NCBI GenBank assembly: GCA_903837525.1 | Contig: CAILUU010000016.1 | Coordinates: 62,001 to 126,000, forward strand | Direction: 5' to 3' | Source: an uncultured Bacteroidota bacterium | GTDB lineage: Bacteria; Bacteroidota; Bacteroidia; Chitinophagales; Chitinophagaceae | DNA: 64,000 nt | Shown here: in pieces, positions 1-8,901 of the stretch | How positions within the stretch are numbered: position 1 is the first letter of the stretch | Layout: the number at the start of each line of letters is the position of its first letter | Made by a program: the position numbers and the translations under genes | The notes under the pieces: model-generated | Told to the model about the DNA's origin: nothing | The model's database searches: none | Seen by the model: the letters and a program-made list of their open reading frames with translations, nothing else

Positions 1-555
1 AAAATTGTTATACATTTTAATAATGAGATGGATTCTAGTTTTATAACCATAAAAGCAGACCCTCGTAAAGCTGATAATAGTGAACTATTGAAAGCTCAAA
101 AAGTACTATCCCTTCGCTTACGAAAAGTAGGTGATAAACTTACTCAAGGGTTAGATCAATTAACAGATGCTGAAGAAATTGCAAAAAAACATGAGGCTCA
201 GTTAAAAGATATTGAACTACCAATGGCAGATAGTATGCGTAAACAAAGTAAAAAAATACTAGAGCAAATAAAAGATATAAGAGAATTTGTAAATGGTAAA
301 AAAATAGAACGACAAGGATATGGCCAAATACCCCAAGAAACAGTAATGACGGCTTTTGGCGAAGCCCTAAATACTATTAGTGGTAAAAATACAGCCCCTA
401 CAAATCAAGAAGAATTATTGACACAAAAAGCAGAAGGAAAAATTGCCGAAGCTATCATTAAAATAAATACTTTTTTTAGTGTAAAATGGAAAAGCTATCA
501 AACATTAATAGAAAATAATAAAGTAAATTTGTTTAAGGAGTTTAAGCAATTATAA
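1..555 (+). CDS. VPS10/sortilin-like BNR protein, C-terminal part (cut by window edge)
   Basis: The reading frame is open to the first base of the window, so this is the 3' end of a longer gene; the ATG at 28 is internal. The visible part has a short beta strand and then a DPR motif (about residues 11-13 counted from that ATG), followed by a charged helical tail with coiled-coil character. This tail resembles the C-terminal domain of large Bacteroidota 'VPS10 domain' or 'glycosyl hydrolase' proteins, which have a BNR beta-propeller upstream. A second, shorter protein of that class lies at 4710-7235. The family assignment rests on remembered resemblance of the DPR-plus-helices tail, because the propeller is outside the window. 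A two-way terminator follows. Confidence 0.55.
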   Translation, partial: KIVIHFNNEMDSSFITIKADPRKADNSELLKAQKVLSLRLRKVGDKLTQGLDQLTDAEEIAKKHEAQLKDIELPMADSMRKQSKKILEQIKDIREFVNGKKIERQGYGQIPQETVMTAFGEALNTISGKNTAPTNQEELLTQKAEGKIAEAIIKINTFFSVKWKSYQTLIENNKVNLFKEFKQL

Positions 556-572
556 AAAAATAAACAGTATAC

Positions 573-605
573 AAAAAGCCTTCTCTTTTAGAAGAAGGCT
601 TTTTT
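573..605. terminator. Bidirectional rho-independent terminator
   Basis: The 8-bp stem AGCCTTCT (577-584) / AGAAGGCT (593-600) is flanked by A-runs on the left and T-runs on the right, so it can work on both strands. It sits between two convergent genes ending at 555 and 650. Confidence 0.85.
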
Positions 606-649
606 ATTTATAAAAAACTTAAAGAATGCAAGTGCCCTTATTGGTAGTT

Positions 650-1930
650 TTAATGTGCAAAATCAACTTCAAAATTTCCTTTAATTCGTTCAATACTCGG
701 ATTAAAATAACCAAATTTTAAATTAGGGAATTCTTCTTTTATTAAGGATAGCATTTGTTTCATTCCTAAAAAATCGCCTGTTTCGGTAACGCCAATTTTA
801 CCTAAATACCAATCGGGGTCAATATTAAAATTTCGCCATTGAATCATACATAAATCGGTTTCCTTAATTAAGGTACGTAGTGCTTCATATTCTTCTACAC
901 TATCCGTCATTCCCGGAAAAACAAAGTAGTTAATACTTGTCCACCCGCCATAGCTACGTACAATTTTTAAACTTTCGATTAAATCGGCAAATACATAATT
1001 ATTTGGCCTGTAATACGGTGTATAAATACTTTCTCTTGCACTATTTGTACTTACCCTCATACTATTTAAACCAGCTTCACATAAGGCTCTTACAGCATCT
1101 GGCTTACTCCCGTTTGTATTTATATTAATACTACCTTTTTGGGTATGCTTTCGTATTTCAACTATAGCATCTCTTATGGTTTCCCACATTAGTAAGGGCT
1201 CTCCTTCACATCCTTGTCCAAAACTTACTAAAGGAAAAGGGGCAGTTTGCAAATGTGGTACTGTAAACTCTACAATTTCCTCGGCAGTTGGCTTAAAGGT
1301 TAATCTATCTTGTGTGCTAACAATGGTTTCTTCTTGTGGTTGAAAGCTTATGCAACCTATACAATTTGCATTACATGCCGGCGAGGCAGGTACAGGGCAC
1401 TCCCATCTTCCTAATGCAAAATTTCTTGCAGCAGGGCAAGTGTAGGTCATGCAACAATTTTCCATTAAATGCTTTACTAATCGATTGTTAGGATAAGCGG
1501 CTAATAAATGTTGTGTCCCCTCTTCAATTTTTTCCTGATCATATCCTTCACATTCTTGTCTAATATCTTGCTCAATTCTTACCGCAGGTACATAAAATTT
1601 ATCGTCCTTCCATCCTGCAGCTGTATAACAAAATAACGGAAGAGTTGGAGCATCTGGTGCAGTTTCGTAAGCGGCCATATAAAGACCAGTATGTGCAGGA
1701 GGAATAAATGCAGCTACTGCCCACCCTTTTTCACACAAACGCATTTCGCCAGTTTTTACATCAATACCAATTCCCTTACGCCCTGGCAATTCGTACAAAT
1801 TTCCACCATTCGGCAACTCTATCCAATCTTCTTCGGCTACGGGCACAGCATCCCAACCACTACGACCTGTTACGTATAAAGAGGTATCTTCAAAAATATT
1901 GCCTTCCCCATCGGAGTATAAAATATACAT
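650..1930 (-). CDS. Radical SAM protein with extra cysteine clusters
   Basis: This 426-aa soluble protein carries a radical SAM core in its second half. The [4Fe-4S] motif is CNANCIGC (C186, C190, C193; CX3CX2C), followed by a glycine-rich SAM-binding stretch (GQGCEGEP) and a TIM-barrel-like region ending near residue 400. The N-terminal ~150 residues form a separate domain I do not recognise. More cysteines (C159, C160, C165, C178) precede the core and could bind an auxiliary Fe-S cluster. The substrate cannot be told from sequence. It stands alone between two divergent or convergent neighbours, and its start ATG at 1930 is backed by a well-structured N-terminus. The superfamily is certain; the function is unknown. 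Confidence 0.85.
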   Translation of the reverse strand: MYILYSDGEGNIFEDTSLYVTGRSGWDAVPVAEEDWIELPNGGNLYELPGRKGIGIDVKTGEMRLCEKGWAVAAFIPPAHTGLYMAAYETAPDAPTLPLFCYTAAGWKDDKFYVPAVRIEQDIRQECEGYDQEKIEEGTQHLLAAYPNNRLVKHLMENCCMTYTCPAARNFALGRWECPVPASPACNANCIGCISFQPQEETIVSTQDRLTFKPTAEEIVEFTVPHLQTAPFPLVSFGQGCEGEPLLMWETIRDAIVEIRKHTQKGSININTNGSKPDAVRALCEAGLNSMRVSTNSARESIYTPYYRPNNYVFADLIESLKIVRSYGGWTSINYFVFPGMTDSVEEYEALRTLIKETDLCMIQWRNFNIDPDWYLGKIGVTETGDFLGMKQMLSLIKEEFPNLKFGYFNPSIERIKGNFEVDFAH

Positions 1931-2046
1931 AATGCAAAGTTATTCATAAACTTTTAGAAGAAATAACAAAAAAATACTAGCCGCTTATCATTTTTAAACA
2001 AAAAAAGAGTACAAATCATTAACTTTAACGTTCAACTATTAAGACA

Positions 2047-4434
2047 ATGAAAAAACTATTCTTCTTATTATCGTTTACTTTTTTGGGAACTGTCTATGCA
2101 CAAGATGCTATTGAGTATAAAACACCTCCAAAAGAAATTTTTGATTTAGTAATGGCGAAGCCATCTCCAGGAGTAAGTATAGATACAAAGGGCGAATGGA
2201 TGTTAATTATGGAGAGAAGTGCCATGCCATCAATAGAAGAATTAGCGCAACCAGAATTACGTATTGCAGGGTTACGTATTAATCCAAATAATTTTGGACC
2301 AAGCCGATCGGCCTATACCATAGGCATACGTTTAAAAAATATTAAAACAAATATAGAAAGTACGATTACCGGTTTACCAAGTAGTATAAAGGCAGGTAAT
2401 TTTACGTGGAGCCCAAATGATGAAAAAATTGCTTTTACCAATACAACCAATAGTAGTATTAACTTATACTTAATTGATGTAAAACAAAAAAAAGCAACCA
2501 AGATAAATAAGCTACCCGTTAATACGGTTATGGGTGGTGCTTTTGAGTGGTATGACAACAATAGTATTTTATATTTAGCTGCTCCTAAGCCTAGCAGTGA
2601 GGCTCCTAAAAAATTATTAGCACCAAAAGGGCCTACTGTACAACAAAATTTGGGTAAAGTAGCTGCAAGTGTAACCTATCAAGATTTAATAAAAAGCCCT
2701 TATGATGAACAATTGTTTGAGTTTTATGCAACAAGTCAATTAATAAAAAATACGAATGGAGCAGAAATAAAAGTTGGCGCTCCGCTAATTTATAGCAGTT
2801 TTGAATTATCGCCAGATAATAAATATATGTTAGTTGAAAAAATTGATAAACCATTTAGTTACTTAGTAACTGCAGGTGGTTTTAATAGCACCGTTTTTAT
2901 AACAGATGTTAACGGCAAAACGCTATCTATTTTAGATAAATTACCCAGTAACGAATTAGCCCCATCAGGTTATGATAATGTTTTAAATGCACCAAGGGGG
3001 CATGGTTGGATAAATAGCTTACCCAATACAGTAATGTGGATAGAGCCGCAAGATAGTGGCTTAATAAAAAAGAAAACTGAGTTTAGAGATGCAGTGTATA
3101 CATTGGCTTATCCATATGATAAAACGAATACCAGTGTTTTATTAAAAACAACCATGCGTTTAGGCGGAGTTGTTCCTTTAACAGAAAACGACTATTGGGT
3201 AATTGAAAGTAGCAGAGTAAAACACAGTCAAAAAATTAGCAAGTTTAGCGCTACTACAATGGAATTTACCACATTAATTGAAAGAAGCACCGATGACTCT
3301 TATGGTGACCCTGGCTCACCAATTTTTGCAAAAAATAAATTTGGAAAAAATTCACCAAAATTAATTAATGGTAATACGTTATTAATGAGAGGTAATGGGG
3401 CATCTGCCAATGGCGATTTACCTTTTTTAAGGAGTTTTAATATTAATACAAAAGAAAGTAAAGAAATATGGCGATGTGCAGAGCCTTATTATGAAACCGT
3501 AAGTTCCATTACAGATTTTGATAAAATGAGTTTTATTACAAGCAAACAAAGTCAAAATGAAACACCTAACTATTATCAATATACGAATGATACTGTTAAA
3601 CAACTTACAGCCTTTGCAGATCCCCAACCAGCATTACGTGGGGTAACAAAACAAAAAATTACCTACAAAAGAAAAGATGGTGTTGATTTAGCGGCCGATT
3701 TGTATTTACCAAAAGGATATGATGCAACTAGGGATGGAAAATTACCAGTAATTATGTGGGCATACCCAAGAGAGTTTAAAAGCAGTGCCGATGCTGCTCA
3801 AATAAGAGGAAGCAAACACAGTTTTGTACGAGTAGGGTCTGGCTCAATGGTTTTTTGGGTAACGCAAGGTTATGCAGTAATGGATAATGCTGAATTTCCT
3901 ATTGTTGGCGAAGGAGATAAGCAACCTAATGATAATTTTATTGAACAACTAGTATCTAATGCAGAAGCAGGTATAGATAAAATTGCTGAAATGGGTATTG
4001 GTGATCGTACTAGAGTTGCAGTAGGTGGGCATAGTTATGGTGCTTTTATGACAACCAATTTATTAGCTCATTGCAACTTATTTAAAGCAGGTATTGCAAG
4101 AAGTGGAGCATACAATAGAACCCTTACTCCTTTTGGCTTTCAAAATGAGGAACGTACGTATTGGCAAGCACCAGATTTGTATTACAAAATGAGCCCATTT
4201 AGTTATGCAAACAACATTAAAACGCCTTTGCTAATGTTACATGGTGAGGCTGATAATAACCCAGGTACTTTTCCTATACAAAGTGAAAGATTATATAATG
4301 CAATAAAAGGGCATGGCGGAACAGTTCGTTTTGTGCAGCTACCTTTCGAAAGCCACGGCTATACGGCCAAAGAAAGTATTTTACATATGCTTTGGGAGCA
4401 ACATCAGTGGTTAGAAAAATATTTAAAAAAGTAA
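2047..4434 (+). CDS. S9 family serine peptidase (prolyl oligopeptidase type), exported
   Basis: This 795-aa protein has a signal peptide (about 1-18, ending VYAQ), a beta-propeller region (about 50-520) and a C-terminal alpha/beta-hydrolase peptidase domain. The catalytic triad is visible: Ser663 in GGHSYGA, Asp736 in GEADNN and His770 in ESHGY. It resembles Bacteroidota dipeptidyl-peptidase-like or glutamyl-peptidase-like S9 enzymes that trim peptides in the periplasm. The length is normal for the family. It ends immediately before the stop codon of the convergent acyl-CoA-binding protein gene. The exact cleavage specificity cannot be read from sequence. Confidence 0.92.
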   Translation: MKKLFFLLSFTFLGTVYAQDAIEYKTPPKEIFDLVMAKPSPGVSIDTKGEWMLIMERSAMPSIEELAQPELRIAGLRINPNNFGPSRSAYTIGIRLKNIKTNIESTITGLPSSIKAGNFTWSPNDEKIAFTNTTNSSINLYLIDVKQKKATKINKLPVNTVMGGAFEWYDNNSILYLAAPKPSSEAPKKLLAPKGPTVQQNLGKVAASVTYQDLIKSPYDEQLFEFYATSQLIKNTNGAEIKVGAPLIYSSFELSPDNKYMLVEKIDKPFSYLVTAGGFNSTVFITDVNGKTLSILDKLPSNELAPSGYDNVLNAPRGHGWINSLPNTVMWIEPQDSGLIKKKTEFRDAVYTLAYPYDKTNTSVLLKTTMRLGGVVPLTENDYWVIESSRVKHSQKISKFSATTMEFTTLIERSTDDSYGDPGSPIFAKNKFGKNSPKLINGNTLLMRGNGASANGDLPFLRSFNINTKESKEIWRCAEPYYETVSSITDFDKMSFITSKQSQNETPNYYQYTNDTVKQLTAFADPQPALRGVTKQKITYKRKDGVDLAADLYLPKGYDATRDGKLPVIMWAYPREFKSSADAAQIRGSKHSFVRVGSGSMVFWVTQGYAVMDNAEFPIVGEGDKQPNDNFIEQLVSNAEAGIDKIAEMGIGDRTRVAVGGHSYGAFMTTNLLAHCNLFKAGIARSGAYNRTLTPFGFQNEERTYWQAPDLYYKMSPFSYANNIKTPLLMLHGEADNNPGTFPIQSERLYNAIKGHGGTVRFVQLPFESHGYTAKESILHMLWEQHQWLEKYLKK

Positions 4435-4698
4435 TTACTTTTTATTTACTAACGCATTAACCAAATTAATATAGGATTGCATAGCAACATCGCTGCTTGT
4501 GCCTTTTAAGCCATTCCAAGCATTGTATTTTGCTTTGCCCACAAAATCAAACATATTGCTAGGTTCTTCAATATTAACATCCCCTTCTGCACCTTGTTTG
4601 TATAGGGAATAAAGTTTTAATAACGTTTCGTTATCGGGCTTTTCGGTAAATGATTTTGTTAATTCTTTTGCTGCTTCAAACTGTTTTATCAATTCCAT
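4435..4698 (-). CDS. Acyl-CoA-binding protein (ACBP)
   Basis: This 87-aa protein matches the four-helix ACBP family at full length. The ligand-binding residues are present: Y30, Y33 and K34 in YSLYKQ, followed by GD, then GKAKYNAW (K54 and W61 positions). ACBPs bind medium- and long-chain acyl-CoA esters in the cytoplasm and buffer or carry them to enzymes. Its stop codon directly abuts the stop codon of the S9 peptidase gene on the other strand, with no base between. It follows the VPS10-like gene on the same strand after 11 bases and may be co-transcribed with it. ACBP is mainly eukaryotic but occurs in some bacteria, including Bacteroidota. Confidence 0.92.
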   Translation of the reverse strand: MELIKQFEAAKELTKSFTEKPDNETLLKLYSLYKQGAEGDVNIEEPSNMFDFVGKAKYNAWNGLKGTSSDVAMQSYINLVNALVNKK

Positions 4699-4709
4699 TT
4701 TTGGTTTTT

Positions 4710-7235
4710 TTATTTTATAAAGTTAGTATATGCTTTTTGTACTTCATCTAATTTAGCAACATAGATGCTTCTACCATGTGTACCAATAATTATTTCATTA
4801 TCTCGTTGTTGTATAGCAATATCATGTACAGGTACACGGGGTAAATTTCTACCAAACATACCCATAAATGTTTTACCCATATCAAAACTTGCATATACAC
4901 CATTATCAGTACCAATGTAAATAATGTTTTCGTTTTTAGGGTCTTCTTTCACAACGTTTAAAGGTTCTGCTGGTAAATCTAAACCAAGCTGTTGCCAGGT
5001 TGCACCAAAGTTTTCGCTAACTAAAAGATAAGGCATAAAATTATCATGGCGATAACCATTTAGTGTAACATAAACTCTACCTTCTTTGTACTGAGAGGGC
5101 ATTACACGGCTTACATACAACCCTTGCGGAACGTTAGTTGGCAAAGTTTTGCTAATAGTAGTAAAGGTATAGCCGCCATCTTTAGTCACATTAATATTCC
5201 CATCATCTGAACCTACATAAACTAACCCAAATTTTAATGAACTTTCAACAATTGTTGTTAACGTTCCAAAAGGTATTTTACCTTCTTTTTTTCCATTTGT
5301 TAAATCTCCAGTCAATGTTTCTAACTTTTCGCCTTTGTTTAAACTACGATGAAATTTATTACTACCGTAATAAAAAACATCTGGACCATGTTTGCTCAAC
5401 CAAATAGGTGTTTGCCAGTTGTAACGTAATTTTTGCTCACCTAAATCATGCATAGGGTGTATACTTACTCCTCTTCCGCCATCTGTACTTCTTCTATTAT
5501 AAAAACCAAATTGATATCCACTATACACCGTTTTATTATCTCTACTATCAACATGCACTTGCATACCATCTCCTCCGCCAATACTTTTCCAGTTATAGGC
5601 ATCTGCTTCGTCTTCTTTTTCTTCATCCGCATCAAACTGTACATTTAATTTACTGTTACCAAACCATGTACCATTATCTTGTAAGCCTCCATAAACATTA
5701 TAGGGCTTTGCATCGTCGGTTGTAATATTATAAAATTGCCCGACTGCATTATTAATTACTTTAAACCAATGTTTACCATAATCGTAGGTTATATTGCAAC
5801 CACCATCATGCCCTGCAACCCAATGTCCATCTCTATTTGGGTTTATCCAAAGGGTATGCCAATCGGGGTGGGTATTGGTTTTATCTTTTACAATAAATGA
5901 TTTACCCCCATTATCGCTATACAAACAATTAAAGCCTAACAGTATTACTTGGTTTTCGTCCAAAGCACTTACCGTTAGTTTACCAAAATAATAACCGTAG
6001 GTATTGTAGGTAGATATTTCTTTTGTATTTGCTTTTTTCCAGGTTACTCCTGCATCATCGCTTCGGTATAATTCACAACCAATAATTCCTGCATTTTGAA
6101 AGCCATCATCTGCAACCAACCAATCGTAAACTGCTGTTGGTTTTAATTTATCAGTTGCTATTAAATTTTTGACAGATGCGGATCGATATTTTGCATCAAA
6201 TCCATTTTTAATTAAAAAGCTATCTAATTTTTTATCGTTAAGTAAAGCAAAATTTTCTTTCGTAGTATTTTTAAAATCTTCTAACTGGTATTTAGTAGTA
6301 TCTAATTTCTTTTTAGCTGTATCGGGTTTTAAATTATTATTATCTACTACAGCATAAACAATATTTGGATTTTTTGGAAAAACGGCTACTCCAATTCTAC
6401 CAATTTTATCGCCAGTGGCAAAACCACTACCTGCAAAGGTTACAGGTTTCCAAGTATCCCCACCATCATTGCTTTTGTAGAGTGCAGATGTTTTGCCACT
6501 TTCTTTCCAATCCCATGCTCTACGTTCTCTATACCACATGGCGGCATAAATTTCATTCGGGTTTTTTGGATTTATATCCATTTCAACAGCTCCAGTATTT
6601 TCATTTACAAACAAACTATGTTTCCATGTTTTTCCACCATCGCTTGTTTTAAAAACACCTCGTTCTTTATTAGGAGAATATAAATGCCCTAATACTGCAA
6701 CCCATGCTATAGTAGCATTGGTTGGGTGTAAAATAATTTTTCCAATATGATGACTTTCGGGTAACCCTAAATACTGCCAATTTTTTCCATTATCCTTACT
6801 TTTATACACCCCTATGCCACTATAGCTTGAGCGGCTACTATTTACCTCACCAGTACCTACCCAAATTGTTTTAGCACTCCAATCAACAGCTATATCGCCA
6901 ATACTAAACGCATCTTCATTATCAAAAATTGATGTAAGGCTTTGCCCATTGGTAGTTGTATAAAATAGGCCGCCACTAGCATAGGCAACATAAAATTCAG
7001 TAGGGTCATTGGGGTTTACTTCTACATCTACCACTCTGCCATTCATTTGCGTTGGACCGATATTGGTATAGGTAATATTTTTTAGTACCGATTTTTCGTT
7101 TAACGCTTTACGCTTTTGCAACCCCGCCATACGTTCGTTTGCCGAAGTTGACTTAATTTGTGCATACAAATAATTAACATTTGTAAAAAGTGTTAAACAT
7201 GTAATTTTGAGGATGTTTTTGTATAAAATTAGCAT
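4710..7235 (-). CDS. VPS10/sortilin-like protein with BNR (Asp-box) repeats, exported
   Basis: This 841-aa protein has a signal peptide (about 1-25, ending YLYAQ) and a large beta-propeller built from Asp-box repeats. At least eight variants of S-x-D-x-G-x-T-W/F can be seen, for example KTSDGGKTW, KSNDGGDTW, RSDDAGVTW and VTKDGGYTF. Proteins of this type are often labelled glycosyl hydrolase or sialidase-like, but I see no sialidase catalytic residues, so enzymatic activity should not be assumed. It lacks the helical C-terminal tail seen in the gene at the left edge and ends shortly after the last repeat. It is followed on the same strand by the ACBP gene. Confidence 0.8.
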   Translation of the reverse strand: MLILYKNILKITCLTLFTNVNYLYAQIKSTSANERMAGLQKRKALNEKSVLKNITYTNIGPTQMNGRVVDVEVNPNDPTEFYVAYASGGLFYTTTNGQSLTSIFDNEDAFSIGDIAVDWSAKTIWVGTGEVNSSRSSYSGIGVYKSKDNGKNWQYLGLPESHHIGKIILHPTNATIAWVAVLGHLYSPNKERGVFKTSDGGKTWKHSLFVNENTGAVEMDINPKNPNEIYAAMWYRERRAWDWKESGKTSALYKSNDGGDTWKPVTFAGSGFATGDKIGRIGVAVFPKNPNIVYAVVDNNNLKPDTAKKKLDTTKYQLEDFKNTTKENFALLNDKKLDSFLIKNGFDAKYRSASVKNLIATDKLKPTAVYDWLVADDGFQNAGIIGCELYRSDDAGVTWKKANTKEISTYNTYGYYFGKLTVSALDENQVILLGFNCLYSDNGGKSFIVKDKTNTHPDWHTLWINPNRDGHWVAGHDGGCNITYDYGKHWFKVINNAVGQFYNITTDDAKPYNVYGGLQDNGTWFGNSKLNVQFDADEEKEDEADAYNWKSIGGGDGMQVHVDSRDNKTVYSGYQFGFYNRRSTDGGRGVSIHPMHDLGEQKLRYNWQTPIWLSKHGPDVFYYGSNKFHRSLNKGEKLETLTGDLTNGKKEGKIPFGTLTTIVESSLKFGLVYVGSDDGNINVTKDGGYTFTTISKTLPTNVPQGLYVSRVMPSQYKEGRVYVTLNGYRHDNFMPYLLVSENFGATWQQLGLDLPAEPLNVVKEDPKNENIIYIGTDNGVYASFDMGKTFMGMFGRNLPRVPVHDIAIQQRDNEIIIGTHGRSIYVAKLDEVQKAYTNFIK

Positions 7236-7332
7236 TGAATGTTGATTGAATAATTTACTGTAAAAAAGTACAATACCTATGAAGCTTAATAGAATTAATT
7301 ACGTTTGGTTCATAAAAATAAAATTTTTTATT

Positions 7333-8019
7333 ATGCAATATTTAAAAGTACATAAACTGTTGCTTACTTCAATAACATTATTACTTTTTTTGACAAGCGG
7401 ATTTGCACAATCTTTTAAACGTACCGCAGATGGTGATACACTAAATTATACTGATGCTAAAAAATTAAAGCAAGGTAAATGGGTTATAAGAGTTGAACCG
7501 CAGCGTGGTAACGATGGATACGAAGAAGAGGGCATTTATAAAAATGATAAAAAAGAAGGTATTTGGAGACAATATAGTTTAGAGGGTGATATTATAGGAG
7601 TTGAAAATTTTAAGCTTGGCGGAAAACATGCGTTGCAACAATACTATACGTATTTAGGCGATTTAGTTAAAGAAGAAAACTGGAAAGGTTACGATCCAGA
7701 GACTCCTTACGATACCATACCTGTTTACGGAAGTGGTAATAACGAAATTGTAGATTTTAAAATTGTAAAAGCAGAACAATACAGTGTAAAACATGGGGAA
7801 TGGCGTTGGTACGAACCAGGTACTAGCAGGTTAGTAAAAACCGAAAAGTATGATAGAGGCGCTTTGGAAAAAGACCCAAATGCTTTTGCACTCATACCAA
7901 AAACAGCCAACGAGGAAAAGAAAAAAGAAATACCCAAAACGGCTGAAATGCTTGAGTGGGAAAAGAAAAATAAAGGGAAGAAAAATGTAATTAGAGATGG
8001 GAGAACATACAATAATTAA
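7333..8019 (+). CDS. Exported protein with MORN/YwqK-like repeats
   Basis: The protein is 228 aa if translation starts at ATG 7333, which I prefer because a clear signal peptide begins there (MQYLKVHKLL... ending GFAQ). An in-frame ATG at 7279 would add 18 residues before it. The mature part has several short units of the type G-K-W and G-x-W-R-x-Y (KQGKWVIR, KEGIWRQYS, KHGEWRWYE), as in MORN or YwqK-like repeat proteins. The C-terminus is lysine-rich. Such proteins are common in the Bacteroidota periplasm and have no assigned function. It is transcribed divergently from the VPS10-like gene. Confidence 0.7.
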   Translation: MQYLKVHKLLLTSITLLLFLTSGFAQSFKRTADGDTLNYTDAKKLKQGKWVIRVEPQRGNDGYEEEGIYKNDKKEGIWRQYSLEGDIIGVENFKLGGKHALQQYYTYLGDLVKEENWKGYDPETPYDTIPVYGSGNNEIVDFKIVKAEQYSVKHGEWRWYEPGTSRLVKTEKYDRGALEKDPNAFALIPKTANEEKKKEIPKTAEMLEWEKKNKGKKNVIRDGRTYNN

Positions 8020-8027
8020 TTCACTTC

Positions 8028-8837
8028 TTATTTTTTAAAATAATTTTTAAAAAATAACAATTGATATTGCACTGCGTTATGCCAATACACCCAATTATGC
8101 TCTCCATCTCTTTCAATGTAGGTATGAGGGATATTTAACTGCAACATTTTTTGGTGAAGTAGCCGATTGCCTTTTATAAAAATATCTTTTACTCCACAAT
8201 CAAAAATTATAGCCTGATTCGTTTTTGTATACTTTTCAATTAAGTTAAGTATGGTTAACTCATTCCAATTTTTGGCGTAGTAGAGGGTATCTCCAATTCG
8301 TTTTGCAATATCAAATTTATTTTTACTTTCTTTTAAGTCTAGGCCTCCGCTTGTTGCACCCATTGCGCCAAAAACTGTTGCGTGGCTTAATGCTAAAAAA
8401 AATGCTCCATGGCCTCCCATACTTAAGCCACTTATGGCTCTGTTGTCTTTGTTGGGTATGGTTTTGTAATGGCTATCTATATAATTTACAACTTCCTTTA
8501 CTATATGGGTTTCGTATTTACTGGTGCTATCAATTGGGCTATCAAAATACCAACTGCTAAAACCACCATCGGGGCAAACAATTAATATATTTAACTCATC
8601 CGCTTGCTTTTTTAGGCTTGGTACTTTTATTATCCAGTTACTATAATTACCATCGTAACCATGTAATAAATAAACAACCGAAAAGGCTTTTTGCTTTTTA
8701 TAACTACTTGGTTTTATAACCACACAGTTTAGTTTTTTTTGCATTGAGTTGCTATAAATAGATACTGTATCTACGCTACTCCCAAAAACAACATACTGTG
8801 CAAACAAAAAAAGTATGATTAGTACAACCTGTTTCAT
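8028..8837 (-). CDS. Esterase D/S-formylglutathione hydrolase-like esterase, exported
   Basis: This 269-aa alpha/beta hydrolase has a signal peptide (about 1-19). The nucleophile elbow is GLSMGG with Ser139. The oxyanion region is LLHGYDG, a likely Asp is in FDCGVKD and the likely His is in GEHNW near the end. This is the esterase (PF00756) type often found with Bacteroidota secreted carbohydrate esterases, such as feruloyl or acetyl xylan esterase-like enzymes; the substrate is unknown. It has no obvious operon partner: a strong terminator for the next gene upstream lies in front of it, and it ends 8 bases from the convergent MORN-like gene. Confidence 0.85.
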   Translation of the reverse strand: MKQVVLIILFLFAQYVVFGSSVDTVSIYSNSMQKKLNCVVIKPSSYKKQKAFSVVYLLHGYDGNYSNWIIKVPSLKKQADELNILIVCPDGGFSSWYFDSPIDSTSKYETHIVKEVVNYIDSHYKTIPNKDNRAISGLSMGGHGAFFLALSHATVFGAMGATSGGLDLKESKNKFDIAKRIGDTLYYAKNWNELTILNLIEKYTKTNQAIIFDCGVKDIFIKGNRLLHQKMLQLNIPHTYIERDGEHNWVYWHNAVQYQLLFFKNYFKK

Positions 8838-8856
8838 TAGTGGAAAGTTACAACAT

Positions 8857-8890
8857 AAAAAAGTCGCTCAACTAGTTGAGCGACTTTTTT
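8857..8890 (-). terminator. Rho-independent terminator of the M1 peptidase gene
   Basis: This is a perfect 17+17 inverted repeat with core AGTCGCTCAACT / AGTTGAGCGACT and flanking A and T runs. It lies just after the M1 peptidase stop (8902) and before the esterase start (8837). Confidence 0.88.
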
Positions 8891-8901
8891 AAAGTTTACT
8901 A

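Noticed and set aside
4710-7235. Sialidase or glycoside hydrolase function for the BNR protein
   Set aside because: Only Asp-box propeller repeats are seen; the arginine triad and other catalytic residues of sialidases were not found by eye.
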